From NCBI RefSeq assembly GCF_026107645.2, contig NZ_JAPCHV010000009.1:1-64000 (forward strand): a DNA stretch of 64,000 nt, given 5' to 3'. Below the pieces are notes generated by a model that worked only from the letters and a program-made list of their open reading frames with translations, did no database searches and was not told the DNA's origin. Numbering within the stretch: the first letter of the stretch is position 1; each line of letters starts with the position of its first letter. The translations under genes were made by a program, and so were the position numbers. This stretch comes from Flavobacterium sp. MFBS3-15. Lineage in GTDB: Bacteria > Bacteroidota > Bacteroidia > Flavobacteriales > Flavobacteriaceae. Of this stretch, positions 55,913-64,000 are shown piece after piece.

Positions 55913-58006
55913 ATGAAATACCTTCTGCTTACAGTTTTGCTGTGTACCCCGTTTATTGCCAAAGCACAAAATTACCCTCCGGCCAATAGAACCCCAAATA
56001 CCCTGAACACGCATGGCCTGGAGTATCATGATGATTACGCATGGCTCGAACAAATGGCTGCCCCGGAAGTGCAGGCCTGGGTCGATGCCCAAAACCGCCT
56101 GCTGCAATCGCACCTCGGGAAGATATCGTCTGAAGTGTACCCTTTGCCTACACTCAGGAAGTACGATGATAAGACAAATTACAGGCTGCCGCAAAAGAAA
56201 GGCGCCTATTACTATTCGCTTGTACGCTATGCTAATGAGGAGAAACAAACGCCAACGCTTACCTATAAAAAGACGCTTACCGGTGCAAGCATCGCATTGG
56301 TCAACCCCAATTTCTTTTACAATAACAAGACAGTCAATGTCGTAGACTATAGCCCGTCGCAGCAATCGGAAATCCTGGCCTATAAGCTGATGATCGACGG
56401 CAGCGACCAGCACGAGGTGCGCTTTGTTACTATACAAAACGGCAAAAAGCACAAGGAAGTCCTGAAAAATGTAAAATTCACTTCGCTTGCCTGGAAAGGT
56501 GACGAGGGAATTTTTTATAATAAGAACAGCAACGCGTCACAGTTTGCGGCCGACTCCACTTATCAGGTATACTATCACAAGGTGGGCGATGACATTAAAA
56601 ACGACCGCCTCATATTCGATGCCACCGAAATGAAGGGACAGCTGCATTATTTCACATCGCATGAAGGCGACAAGTTTTTTCTTGTAGTGTCTGATCGCGA
56701 TGAAAAGCATACCGACATGTATCATGCCGACCTGAATGCGGAAAATTTCGAGTTGAAAAAGCTGGAGGCAAGGAAAGCGGGTTATAAGTTATTAGGCTAT
56801 CATTCCGGCAAAATGTTTGTTTCAACTAAGGATTCCAACTGGGGCGATGTGCGGTATTTTGAACTGGAAGACCCTGCTACGAATAAAATTATAATTCCGC
56901 AATACCAGAACCAGCTGCTCGTAGACGTGAATTTTTACGAAAACCGGATCGTATGCAAGTACAAAAATACTGATGGCAGCTATTTCATGGTGTTTGACTA
57001 TGATGGGAAGTTCATTGGGAAGGTTCAGGGACCCAAAGGCATGGATGTGTCGTTGCTGGGTGAGGACTATCATGCGAAGGAAACATTGTTTTCGGTTTCA
57101 TCCTATACCGTACCGCACATATTGTTCAACCTGGTGCTGGAAACAGCGAAATTTGACCGCTACGTCAACAACACCTTTACCAAAACCACAGCGCCCTTCC
57201 CGATAGATCATTTCACCACAGTGAAGACAACGTACACTGCCCGCGATGGCGTACAGGTACCCATAACCATCGTTTACAAAAAGGACATGGCGCTCAACGG
57301 AAATAACCCCACGTTGCTCGAGGCTTATGGCGGATTCGGATCGATAAGTTCGCCCCATTATGACAATGCGCTGGTCTACTTCATGAATAGCGGCGGGGTG
57401 TATGCCTATGCCGAAATACGAGGAGGCGGCGACAAAGGGTTCAAATGGCACAAGGACGGTACTAAACTGAAAAAGATAAATACCATTAACGATTTTATCG
57501 ATGCAGCAGAATACCTGATAAAGCAAAACTACACCTCGGCCAACAGGTTGGCCATAACGGGAGGCTCGCAGGGCGGATTGCTTGTAGGCGCCGCTATGGT
57601 AAAACGCCCGGAACTTTTCAAAGTTGCCATTCCGGATGTTGGTGTATACGACATGGCGCGTTTCCATGATTATACCGTGGGGCGTTTCCATTATGATGAA
57701 TACGGCGACCCTGAAGTGAAAGAAGAGTTCCAGGCTATGATGGCGTATTCCCCATACCACAACATAAAGGAGGATGTAAACTACCCAACCACCCTGATCA
57801 TGACTTCCGACAACGATGACCGGGTACCGCCGATACATTCATACAAATTTGCCGCAAGGCTGCAGGACAGGCCGGCGCAAACCAATCCTGTATACCTGAA
57901 AACGAGGCGCAACGCAGGCCACTACGGCATCACAACCAATCACGACGACAAGCTGGAGGAGAAGTCGGAGTTTTACAGCTTTTTGCTGTATCATTTGAAG
58001 AAGTGA
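55913..58006 (+). CDS. S9 family prolyl oligopeptidase
   Basis: This is a 697-residue protein with a signal peptide (MKYLLLTVLLCTPFIAKA), a seven-bladed beta-propeller in about residues 85-440 and an alpha/beta-hydrolase domain at the end. The catalytic serine is S552 in GGSQGG, the histidine H670 in AGHYG, and the aspartate lies in DNDDRVPP (633-640). It cleaves short peptides after proline, probably in the periplasm. The length and order of domains are normal for the family. Confidence 0.94.
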   Translation: MKYLLLTVLLCTPFIAKAQNYPPANRTPNTLNTHGLEYHDDYAWLEQMAAPEVQAWVDAQNRLLQSHLGKISSEVYPLPTLRKYDDKTNYRLPQKKGAYYYSLVRYANEEKQTPTLTYKKTLTGASIALVNPNFFYNNKTVNVVDYSPSQQSEILAYKLMIDGSDQHEVRFVTIQNGKKHKEVLKNVKFTSLAWKGDEGIFYNKNSNASQFAADSTYQVYYHKVGDDIKNDRLIFDATEMKGQLHYFTSHEGDKFFLVVSDRDEKHTDMYHADLNAENFELKKLEARKAGYKLLGYHSGKMFVSTKDSNWGDVRYFELEDPATNKIIIPQYQNQLLVDVNFYENRIVCKYKNTDGSYFMVFDYDGKFIGKVQGPKGMDVSLLGEDYHAKETLFSVSSYTVPHILFNLVLETAKFDRYVNNTFTKTTAPFPIDHFTTVKTTYTARDGVQVPITIVYKKDMALNGNNPTLLEAYGGFGSISSPHYDNALVYFMNSGGVYAYAEIRGGGDKGFKWHKDGTKLKKINTINDFIDAAEYLIKQNYTSANRLAITGGSQGGLLVGAAMVKRPELFKVAIPDVGVYDMARFHDYTVGRFHYDEYGDPEVKEEFQAMMAYSPYHNIKEDVNYPTTLIMTSDNDDRVPPIHSYKFAARLQDRPAQTNPVYLKTRRNAGHYGITTNHDDKLEEKSEFYSFLLYHLKK

Positions 58007-58008
58007 TG

Positions 58009-58449
58009 TTATTTCACCGTTGTATCAAATTTGTAAACAATCCGGTATAATTCAGGCAGCGGGGCATCGCCTTTCAGGCCGTAATCTTTAATGGTGAAGA
58101 CCTCTCCGGATGAGGTATGGATTTTGATGGTGGAAGAGGGTTGGTCGCTGATGGTCACGGTGTACTCTTTTTTGAGCTTCTTAAGGTCAGCCTTTTCTAA
58201 TAGTAGGAGTACCTTCGCGATCTCGTCTTTGGTTAGCTTGTATTGGAATGGCTTGTAGTCCGGGTGGTAATATGATACTTTGCACCGGGATGTATTTTCT
58301 TTGAAGTCGACAGCCACATCGATGTTGGGCCAACGGTCGGATTCCACTCCAAATGCACTCAGGTGCATTTCTACTTTAGTGATGGTTTGGGCAGTACAGC
58401 TTACCGCTATGACAAGCAGTGCGGCTGATAGTATGGATTTGAATGGCAT
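58009..58449 (-). CDS. Small secreted protein (DUF6438-like)
   Basis: This 146-residue protein has a signal peptide (FKSILSAALLVIAVSCTAQ); the VSC could be a lipobox, but Thr-Ala-Gln after it also allows ordinary cleavage. The mature part resembles the DUF6438 pattern (KCKVSYYHP-like region, EYTVTISDQPSSTIKIHTSSG with YTVTI). The function is unknown. It is convergent with the S9 peptidase gene, with 2 bases between. Confidence 0.65.
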   Translation of the reverse strand: MPFKSILSAALLVIAVSCTAQTITKVEMHLSAFGVESDRWPNIDVAVDFKENTSRCKVSYYHPDYKPFQYKLTKDEIAKVLLLLEKADLKKLKKEYTVTISDQPSSTIKIHTSSGEVFTIKDYGLKGDAPLPELYRIVYKFDTTVK

Positions 58450-58803
58450 AAGCAGTTTTTTAAAAGATGGGTAATTGGGGAAAGTGTATACATGGTACCT
58501 TCACATTGATATATAAAACAAAATACCTTCATTTTTGTTTCATAATTGCACGGATTATTTTTTGAGCAAAATCCACTCCGGAACCTGTACCCAAAAAAGG
58601 CATTTCCCGAAAAAAATTGATTAGAAGCATTATCATACCTTTATATCCTCTCAGGAATACCCTAAAATCATCATCCACATACCTGTAAATTACCCGGGGC
58701 ATCGTCAAAAATCATCTGGAAATCATCCAAAATACCCTGGGCAGCTCAAAAAAAAGGCTCCCTTTTTCAAGGAAGCCTTCTCGCTTATGTTTGTTTGTCA
58801 ATA
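58450..58803. other. Intergenic region before the ATP synthase operon end
   Basis: This 354-base stretch has no plausible coding frame. It is AT-rich in its first part, has several short ATCATC-type repeats (58668-58730), and contains the operon terminator near its right end. I see no RNA gene in it. Confidence 0.5.
58754..58779 (-). terminator. Terminator of the ATP synthase operon
   Basis: On the minus strand AAGGCTTCC pairs with GGGAGCCTT (one G-T pair) and is followed by a run of eight T. It lies 25 bases beyond the atpG stop. Confidence 0.85.
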
Positions 58804-59667
58804 TTAATTGTTCAATGCCTCGGCACCGCCCACAATCTCAAGGATTTCGCCGGTAATGGCAGCCTGGCGGGCTTTGTTGTAGGTCAGCTTCAGCTGGTTC
58901 CTAAGGTCGGTAGCGTTATCCGTCGCTTTGTGCATGGCCGTCATACGGGCACCGTGCTCAGACGCAAAAGAATCGCGGATGGCCTTATATAGTTGGGTTT
59001 TCAGCGAAAGCGGCACAAGGCTGCGAACGATTTCCTCTTTAGATGGCTCAAAGATGTAATCGGTTGCCTGTGTGGCAGTTTCGGTTGTTTCAGCCGGCGC
59101 CAGCGGAAGGAACTGCTCAGTAAGCACGATTTGTGTCGCAGCGTTCTTAAAGTGGTTGTACACGATTTCGATCCTGTCATACTCACCTGCCGCGAACTTA
59201 TCCATAAGGTCCTGTGCAATGGCAGCTACATTTTCAAATGTAAGCATGTCAAACACACTGCTCTGGTTATCAACGATATTGCAGGTTTTCTTAAGGCCGT
59301 CGTTACCTTTTTTACCGATGGCCATAACGTCCACTTTCTTGCCGGCATATACTTCCTGAAGCGCCTTTATCTGCTTGATTACGTTGGCATTGAAAGCGCC
59401 GCACAACCCCCTGTTAGAGGTGATCGCTACGATAAGCACTTTGTTTACCGCACGCTGTTCTGCAAATACACCGCCGTTGTCGCCCTCAAGCGTTGCGCTG
59501 AGGTTTTGCAGCAATTCGGTAAGCTTTTCAGAATATGGCCTCATGGCAGTGATGGCATCCTGTGCTTTTTTAAGCTTGGCTGCCGACACCATTTTCATCG
59601 CGCTGGTAATCTGCATGGTCGATGAAACGGAAGCGATCCTGTTACGTATTTCCTTTAAGTTTGCCAT
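58804..59667 (-). CDS. atpG: ATP synthase F1 gamma subunit
   Basis: This 287-residue protein has the conserved ends of the gamma subunit: MANLKEIRNRIASVSSTMQITSAMKMV-type start (motif ITSAMKMVSAAK) and the C-terminal rotor helix LTYNKARQAAITGEILEIVGGA. It forms the central stalk that turns inside the alpha/beta ring. It is the last gene of the operon and is separated from atpA by a repeat-rich gap. Confidence 0.96.
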   Translation of the reverse strand: MANLKEIRNRIASVSSTMQITSAMKMVSAAKLKKAQDAITAMRPYSEKLTELLQNLSATLEGDNGGVFAEQRAVNKVLIVAITSNRGLCGAFNANVIKQIKALQEVYAGKKVDVMAIGKKGNDGLKKTCNIVDNQSSVFDMLTFENVAAIAQDLMDKFAAGEYDRIEIVYNHFKNAATQIVLTEQFLPLAPAETTETATQATDYIFEPSKEEIVRSLVPLSLKTQLYKAIRDSFASEHGARMTAMHKATDNATDLRNQLKLTYNKARQAAITGEILEIVGGAEALNN

Positions 59668-59673
59668 TTTTAT

Positions 59674-59789
59674 TTAGTATTGAGTAGTGAGAATTTAGTA
59701 TTGAGCCTTAGCCCATAACACCCCTCTTTATAGTATTAAGTATTGAGATGTGATAATTAAGATGTCTCAATCTCACTTCTCAATACTAA
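59674..59789. repeat. Inverted repeat between atpA and atpG
   Basis: TTAGTATTGAGTAGTGAGA (59674-59692) is nearly the reverse complement of 59771-59789 (one mismatch in 19). Further TAGTATTGAG-like copies lie at 59695-59705 and 59731-59747. The gap could fold into a long hairpin in the transcript. Confidence 0.75.
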
Positions 59790-59805
59790 AATCTAATATC
59801 TAAAA

Positions 59806-61380
59806 TTAATATTTCGCAGAGATCTCGGCAGCGGCTTTCTCAAGCACATCAGTGATCTCGTCTGTAAATTTACCTGCTTTAAGCGCGTCAAGGGTATCCC
59901 TGTGCGTAGCTTTCAGGTACTCGATATAGTCTTTTTCGAACTCTTTTACCTTGTTAACCGGTACATTCCTAAGAAGGTTTTTAGAACCTGCATAGATTAT
60001 TGCCACCTGGTCTTCCACTGTAAAAGGATCGTTAACCGCCTGCTTAAGGATTTCCACGTTCCTGCGGCCTTTCTCGATTACGTTTAGTGTCGCCGCATCA
60101 AGGTCAGAACCAAACTTCGCGAATGCCTCAAGCTCACGGAACTGAGCCTGGTCAAGCTTAAGCGTACCGGCAACTTTCTTCATCGACTTGATCTGTGCGT
60201 TACCGCCTACACGTGATACCGAGATACCTACGTTGATGGCAGGACGAACACCTGAGTTGAACAGGTCAGACTCAAGGAAAATCTGTCCGTCAGTGATCGA
60301 AATCACGTTGGTTGGGATATAAGCAGAAACGTCACCAGCCTGCGTCTCGATGATTGGGAGCGCAGTAAGCGATCCGCCACCTTTAACGATTGGCTTCAAC
60401 GAATCCGGAAGGTCGTTCATGTTTTTTGCAATGCTGTCGTCAGCGATAACTTTCGCCGCACGCTCAAGAAGCCTTGAGTGAAGGAAGAATACGTCACCTG
60501 GGTAAGCCTCACGTCCCGGCGGCCTCCTTAGTAGAAGGGAAACCTCGCGGTAAGCAACCGCTTGTTTTGACAGATCATCATAGATGATAAGGGCAGGACG
60601 GCCCGTATCACGGAAATACTCACCTATCGCAGCACCTGCAAATGGAGCATATACCTGCATCGGCGCAGGGTCTGAAGCGTTAGCCGCAACAATAACAGTA
60701 TATGCCATTGCGCCTTTTTCTTCAAGGGTTTTTGCGATACCTGCAACAGTTGAAGCCTTTTGGCCTACCGCTACATATATACAATATACAGGCTTGCCTG
60801 CATCGTAAAATTCTTTTTGGTTCAGGATGGTGTCGATACAAACAGTAGTTTTACCAGTCTGGCGGTCGCCAATTACAAGCTCACGCTGTCCGCGACCTAC
60901 CGGGATCATTGCGTCAATCGCCTTGATACCTGTCTGCATCGGCTCAGTTACCGGCTGGCGGAAGATAACGCCCGGAGCCTTACGCTCAAGCGGCATTTCA
61001 TACAGCTGGCCACCAATTGGGCCCTTACCGTCAATAGGCTGGCCAAGGGTGTTTACTACACGGCCTACCATTTCCTCACCCACTTTAAGCGATGCGATGC
61101 GGTCAAGCCTTTTTACCGTAGAACCTTCCCTGATGCCTGTAGACGGACCAAGCAATACTACGCCCACATTGTCCTCTTCAAGGTTCAATACAATAGCCTC
61201 TAACCCATTTTCGAACTGTACCAGCTCACCATACTGAGCGTTGGATAGTCCGTAAACACGGGCAATACCATCACCTACATTCAGAACTGTTCCCACTTCT
61301 TCCAAAGTAGCACCCGATTCAAAACCGGACAATTGTTTCTTTAATATTGCTGAAATTTCAGCAGGTTTAATTTCTGCCAT
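59806..61380 (-). CDS. atpA: ATP synthase F1 alpha subunit
   Basis: This 524-residue protein has the P-loop GDRQTGKT (residues 171-178), the [19 protein letters not shown] region and the regulatory-site features of alpha subunits. With beta it forms the catalytic hexamer. The gene for beta is not in this cluster, as expected in Bacteroidetes, where atpD-atpC are elsewhere. Confidence 0.98.
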   Translation of the reverse strand: MAEIKPAEISAILKKQLSGFESGATLEEVGTVLNVGDGIARVYGLSNAQYGELVQFENGLEAIVLNLEEDNVGVVLLGPSTGIREGSTVKRLDRIASLKVGEEMVGRVVNTLGQPIDGKGPIGGQLYEMPLERKAPGVIFRQPVTEPMQTGIKAIDAMIPVGRGQRELVIGDRQTGKTTVCIDTILNQKEFYDAGKPVYCIYVAVGQKASTVAGIAKTLEEKGAMAYTVIVAANASDPAPMQVYAPFAGAAIGEYFRDTGRPALIIYDDLSKQAVAYREVSLLLRRPPGREAYPGDVFFLHSRLLERAAKVIADDSIAKNMNDLPDSLKPIVKGGGSLTALPIIETQAGDVSAYIPTNVISITDGQIFLESDLFNSGVRPAINVGISVSRVGGNAQIKSMKKVAGTLKLDQAQFRELEAFAKFGSDLDAATLNVIEKGRRNVEILKQAVNDPFTVEDQVAIIYAGSKNLLRNVPVNKVKEFEKDYIEYLKATHRDTLDALKAGKFTDEITDVLEKAAAEISAKY

Positions 61381-61415
61381 CTTTATAATTAAGTTTAATT
61401 ACCTTATTTAAATTA

Positions 61416-61838
61416 TTATCTGCCTGAAAACTCGGTGCCGTATTTTTGAACAAGAATGTCTACATTTTCTTCGACAAGCACCCCATTGACAACAACATTA
61501 GACTTATATAGTATTTGTACTATTTTTTTATCTGTTTCTGCCAATTCAATTTTTTTATCAAGCCCTAAAAAAGATATTTGCGTATACACAAGTTTTCCCT
61601 GGGGATTACTTGGTGTGCGCGATGTACCTCCCTCTACTATTATTGTTTTCATGAATATGATCTCTTTTCCTTCGAGATTCATAAAGCTACAAGTCCCGTC
61701 AAATGTACCACATCCTTCATACTTAAGCCAAACGATATTATCTACGAGTACTTCACCCTTTTTAAATTTTACCTTTTGGGCAAAACCAGAAAAGCAAATC
61801 AAAAATAGTGCTGCGAGTAAAAAATGTAACTTCTTCAT
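61416..61838 (-). CDS. Hypothetical secreted protein inside the ATP synthase operon
   Basis: This 140-residue protein has a signal peptide (KLHFLLAALFLICFSGFAQ) and a mature part of alternating beta-like segments with two cysteines (CGTFDGTC). I do not recognise a family. It lies between atpH and atpA on the same strand, 4 bases from the atpH stop, so it should be co-transcribed. It has no known place in ATP synthase and is more AT-rich than its neighbours, so it looks like an insertion. Confidence 0.7.
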   Translation of the reverse strand: MKKLHFLLAALFLICFSGFAQKVKFKKGEVLVDNIVWLKYEGCGTFDGTCSFMNLEGKEIIFMKTIIVEGGTSRTPSNPQGKLVYTQISFLGLDKKIELAETDKKIVQILYKSNVVVNGVLVEENVDILVQKYGTEFSGR

Positions 61839-61842
61839 GTGC

Positions 61843-62376
61843 TTAATTACTTAATTCTCTTTTTAATGTATTCAGGCTGTTGGCAACAGAAGCATTGAAC
61901 TGCTTATCGCCCACCCTTAGTATGAACCCGCCGATGATGGCCGGGTTAACAATATTCTTAAGGGTTATTTTTTTGTCCGAAAATTCCTTTATCTTGTCCA
62001 GTACTTTGGCTTCAAGTTCGGGAGTGATTGGGAAGGCTGTGGTAACCGTAGCTACCTGTTCGCCGTTGATGATATCAAACTGTACTTTGTACTGTTCCGC
62101 AATGGCCGGCAAAATCCCAAACCTCTTGTTTTCAAGCAGCAGCCTGAAAAGTCCCTGTGTTATGTTGTTGCTATTGGCAAATATCTCTTTAAGGGCCGCC
62201 TCCTTTATCTCTGCTTTCACTGTAGGATTGCCAAGGAAATCCTGTAGCTCTTTGCTCTCCTTAACAGAAGCTGAGATCTGTGCCATATCTTCGCTCACCT
62301 GCTGTGCAGCGCCCGAAGCCTGTGCCATTTCAAGTATCGCCTTTGCGTATCGTATTGCAGCTCTTGAACCTGTCAT
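61843..62376 (-). CDS. atpH: ATP synthase F1 delta subunit
   Basis: This 177-residue protein has the OSCP/delta pattern: SRAAIRYAKAILEMA at the start, and the C-terminal KITLKNIVNPAIIGGFILRVGDKQFNASV (key motif GGFILRVGD). It links the top of F1 to the b-subunit stalk. It lies 9 bases after atpF. Confidence 0.95.
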   Translation of the reverse strand: MTGSRAAIRYAKAILEMAQASGAAQQVSEDMAQISASVKESKELQDFLGNPTVKAEIKEAALKEIFANSNNITQGLFRLLLENKRFGILPAIAEQYKVQFDIINGEQVATVTTAFPITPELEAKVLDKIKEFSDKKITLKNIVNPAIIGGFILRVGDKQFNASVANSLNTLKRELSN

Positions 62377-62385
62377 AACGATGGA

Positions 62386-62877
62386 TTAGTTTAGTTTTAC
62401 GTCACCTAACATTTTCTCAACCAATGCAGTTTGAGCTTCTTTGTTAGAAAGTTCGTTCTTAAGTAGTTTTTCGGCGATGTCAAGCGACAGGCTTGCTACC
62501 TGGCCTTTGATTTCTGCCATGGCTGCATTCTTTTCGCCTTCGATAACAGCTTTCGCCTGCGCTACCATTTTTTGGCCCTGAGCTTCGGCTTCGGCTTTAG
62601 CATCAGCAATCATTTTTTCCTTGATTTCACGCGCTTCCTTCATCATTGCATCCCTTTCGGCCCTTGCTTCCTGAAGGATCCTTTGGTTGTCTGCCTGAAG
62701 GTTATGCATTTCCCTGCGCGCATCTTCTGCAGACTGGAGGGCTTTATTAATAGAATCTTCCCTGCCTTTTACAGCGCCAAGGATAGGCTTCCAGGCAAAC
62801 TTCCTCAACAGTACGAAGAACACTAAGAATATTATTGTTGTCCAAAAAACTAAACTTTCCGGTGCGGTAAAATTCAT
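62386..62877 (-). CDS. atpF: ATP synthase F0 b subunit
   Basis: This 163-residue protein has one N-terminal transmembrane helix (LVFWTTIIFLVFFVLLRKF) and a long charged helix with heptad spacing (coiled coil) to the end. It forms the outer stalk. Only one b gene is seen, so it is likely a homodimer. It is separated from atpE by a terminator-like hairpin. Confidence 0.95.
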   Translation of the reverse strand: MNFTAPESLVFWTTIIFLVFFVLLRKFAWKPILGAVKGREDSINKALQSAEDARREMHNLQADNQRILQEARAERDAMMKEAREIKEKMIADAKAEAEAQGQKMVAQAKAVIEGEKNAAMAEIKGQVASLSLDIAEKLLKNELSNKEAQTALVEKMLGDVKLN

Positions 62878-62911
62878 ATATCTTGTTTTTAATTGTTTTT
62901 TTTGTAAAAAA

Positions 62912-62940
62912 GCTTCCCGCGGCCAACCGCGGCGGGAAGC
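62912..62940 (-). terminator. Terminator-like hairpin between atpE and atpF
   Basis: GCTTCCCGC (62912-62920) pairs perfectly with GCGGGAAGC (62932-62940). On the minus strand the stem is followed by a run of six T. It lies just after the atpE stop inside the operon, so it could end part of the transcripts or protect the 3' end of an atpB-atpE message. Confidence 0.75.
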
Positions 62941-62950
62941 CTGTAATTAA

Positions 62951-63151
62951 TTACTTTGCAATCAACGCAACTACTACTGCGAAAAGAGCAACACCTTCGA
63001 TAAGTGCAGCAGCAATAATCATTGCAGTTTGGATCTTGTTTGCAACTTCAGGCTGACGAGCCATTGCATCCATGGCAGAACCACCGATTTTTCCAATACC
63101 AATACCTGCTCCGATTACAGCCAGTCCGGCACCAATTCCAGCTAATACCAT
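62951..63151 (-). CDS. atpE: ATP synthase F0 c subunit
   Basis: This is a 66-residue hairpin of two transmembrane helices with the polar loop ARQPE (residues 31-35) and the ion-carrying E52 in AALIEGVALF. The residue after E52 is Gly rather than Ser, which argues for proton rather than sodium coupling (inference). Several copies form the rotor ring. Confidence 0.96.
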   Translation of the reverse strand: MVLAGIGAGLAVIGAGIGIGKIGGSAMDAMARQPEVANKIQTAMIIAAALIEGVALFAVVVALIAK

Positions 63152-63192
63152 AATAGTAAATTTATATAGTTAATAATTAAAAAAACTCAATT

Positions 63193-64000
63193 TTAGTGAT
63201 GATCGTGATGATCATGTTCCTCTACCGCCTGACCAATGAACAATGCACTCAACAATGTAAATACATACGCCTGCAGAGCAGCAACCAAAAGTTCCAGCAC
63301 ACTCATGAACAATACGAATGCTCCTGATACCGGTGCAATGGCAACCGTCTTGAATATATAGATAAGCGATATAAGGCTAAGGATGATGATGTGGCCCGCG
63401 GTGATGTTCGCAAAAAGACGTATCATCAATGCAAATGGCTTGGTCAACGTACCGATGATCTCAACCGGGATCATGATAGGGTACAGCAATACCGGTACCG
63501 GCGGCATGAAAATATGTTTCCAGTAATCCTTGCTGCCGCTTGCCGTTGTAACGATGTAGGTAATAAATGCAAGCACAAACGTGAAGCAGATGTTACCCGT
63601 AAGGTTAGAGCTGAACGGGAAGAAAGGTATAAGGCCGATAAGGTTGTTGATCCAGATGAAGAAGAAAATGGTAAGAAGGTACGGCATATACCTGGCGTAC
63701 TTTTTTTCACCGATGTTCGGGATAGCAATATCGTCCCTGACAAACACTACCAACGGTTCTAAGAAGCCAGCAAGTCCCTTGGGCGCCATGCTGTTCTTTT
63801 TGTACGATTTTGCAACTGCGCTGAAGAGAAGGAACAGCACGATGGCTGATATCAGTAGTGAAAATACCAGTTTTGTTATAGAGAAGTCCAACGGCCTGGC
63901 CTCAAAGTTGAAAGCAGACTTGTCGTCTTCAGAAAGTGTTTCGAATTTGTCGGCGTAGTAGATTACCTCATTGTGGCGGACAAACTTTTGCCCGTCAGCC
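63193..64000 (-). CDS. atpB: ATP synthase F0 a subunit (5' end beyond the window)
   Basis: The frame ends at 63193 and stays open through base 64000. A TTG at 63891 could be mistaken for the start, but the upstream frame continues without a stop (RHNEVIYYADKFETLSEDDK), as expected for flavobacterial a subunits with a long N-terminal part. Five to six helices are visible, with the ion-channel arginine in FALMIRLFANITAGH and the C-terminal LEVLVAALQAYVFTLL-type helix (motif AALQAYVF). It ends in a His/Asp-rich tail (EEHDHHDHH). Confidence 0.95.
   Translation of the reverse strand, partial: ADGQKFVRHNEVIYYADKFETLSEDDKSAFNFEARPLDFSITKLVFSLLISAIVLFLLFSAVAKSYKKNSMAPKGLAGFLEPLVVFVRDDIAIPNIGEKKYARYMPYLLTIFFFIWINNLIGLIPFFPFSSNLTGNICFTFVLAFITYIVTTASGSKDYWKHIFMPPVPVLLYPIMIPVEIIGTLTKPFALMIRLFANITAGHIIILSLISLIYIFKTVAIAPVSGAFVLFMSVLELLVAALQAYVFTLLSALFIGQAVEEHDHHDHH

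Noticed and set aside
58450..58803. Possible small RNA in the gap before atpG
   Set aside because: Apart from the operon terminator no promoter-like box followed by structure was found on either strand.
63193..63891. TTG at 63891 as the start of atpB
   Set aside because: The frame continues upstream without a stop to the window edge with plausible protein sequence, so the true start lies outside.

Overview
The window reads as a chromosomal segment of a member of the Flavobacteriaceae, probably Flavobacterium or a close relative. Support comes from a gliding-motility lipoprotein (GldH) beside RicT, an ATP synthase operon of the split Bacteroidetes type (a-c-b-delta-alpha-gamma with no beta or epsilon gene), lipoproteins of flavobacterial type, and TAnnTTTG -7 boxes in front of many genes. 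No rRNA or tRNA gene and no CRISPR array was seen.

Layout. 1-119 is the end of an IS3-type insertion sequence that runs off the left edge. 120-1037 holds tatA and a remnant of a second tatA tail around an orphan secreted-protein gene. 1225-3990 carries an M23 peptidase, an SdpI-like membrane protein and a GH3-family protein. 4028-6006 is a strikingly AT-rich restriction-modification pair (D12 adenine methylase plus winged-helix/HNH nuclease). 6033-31616 is a large co-directional surface-polysaccharide locus: a DUF6909-like protein, a Wzz-like protein, rmlB-rmlA-rmlC-rmlD for dTDP-L-rhamnose, two CDP-paratose-2-epimerase-like SDRs, dolichol-phosphate-type GT2 enzymes paired with large multi-pass membrane proteins, methyltransferases, a Wzx-like flippase, two polymerase/ligase-like membrane proteins, several glycosyltransferases, a UDP-glucuronate decarboxylase and an initiating phosphoglycosyltransferase. 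Together these can build undecaprenyl-linked repeat units from rhamnose, xylose-type and other sugars, flip them and polymerise them.

31746-36600 holds purD, two small flavobacterial membrane proteins, upp, a DUF4254 protein and a GT9 glycosyltransferase, closed by a strong bidirectional terminator. From 36710 to 54527 nearly everything lies on the minus strand: a CoA-transferase pair split by a four-helix-bundle (S23/IVP) gene with its own flanking repeats, a class A PBP, gldH, ricT, a radical SAM protein, a TrhO-type tRNA hydroxylase with an extra C-terminal domain, a VapC-type toxin-antitoxin pair, a bacilliredoxin, a lycopene cyclase, and a cell-envelope operon (flippase, dut, nucleotidyltransferase, TPR, DUF4292, EnvC).

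54616-55750 is the most unusual stretch. Four copies of a GC-rich two-armed inverted-repeat element lie side by side, and one copy carries a DUF559 nuclease-fold gene exactly between its arms. This looks like a candidate nuclease-linked repeat-dispersal system. 55913-58449 has an S9 peptidase and a small secreted protein. 58804-64000 is the ATP synthase operon on the minus strand, interrupted by a small secreted-protein gene and with a terminator-like hairpin just after atpE. The first gene of that operon, atpB, runs off the right edge.
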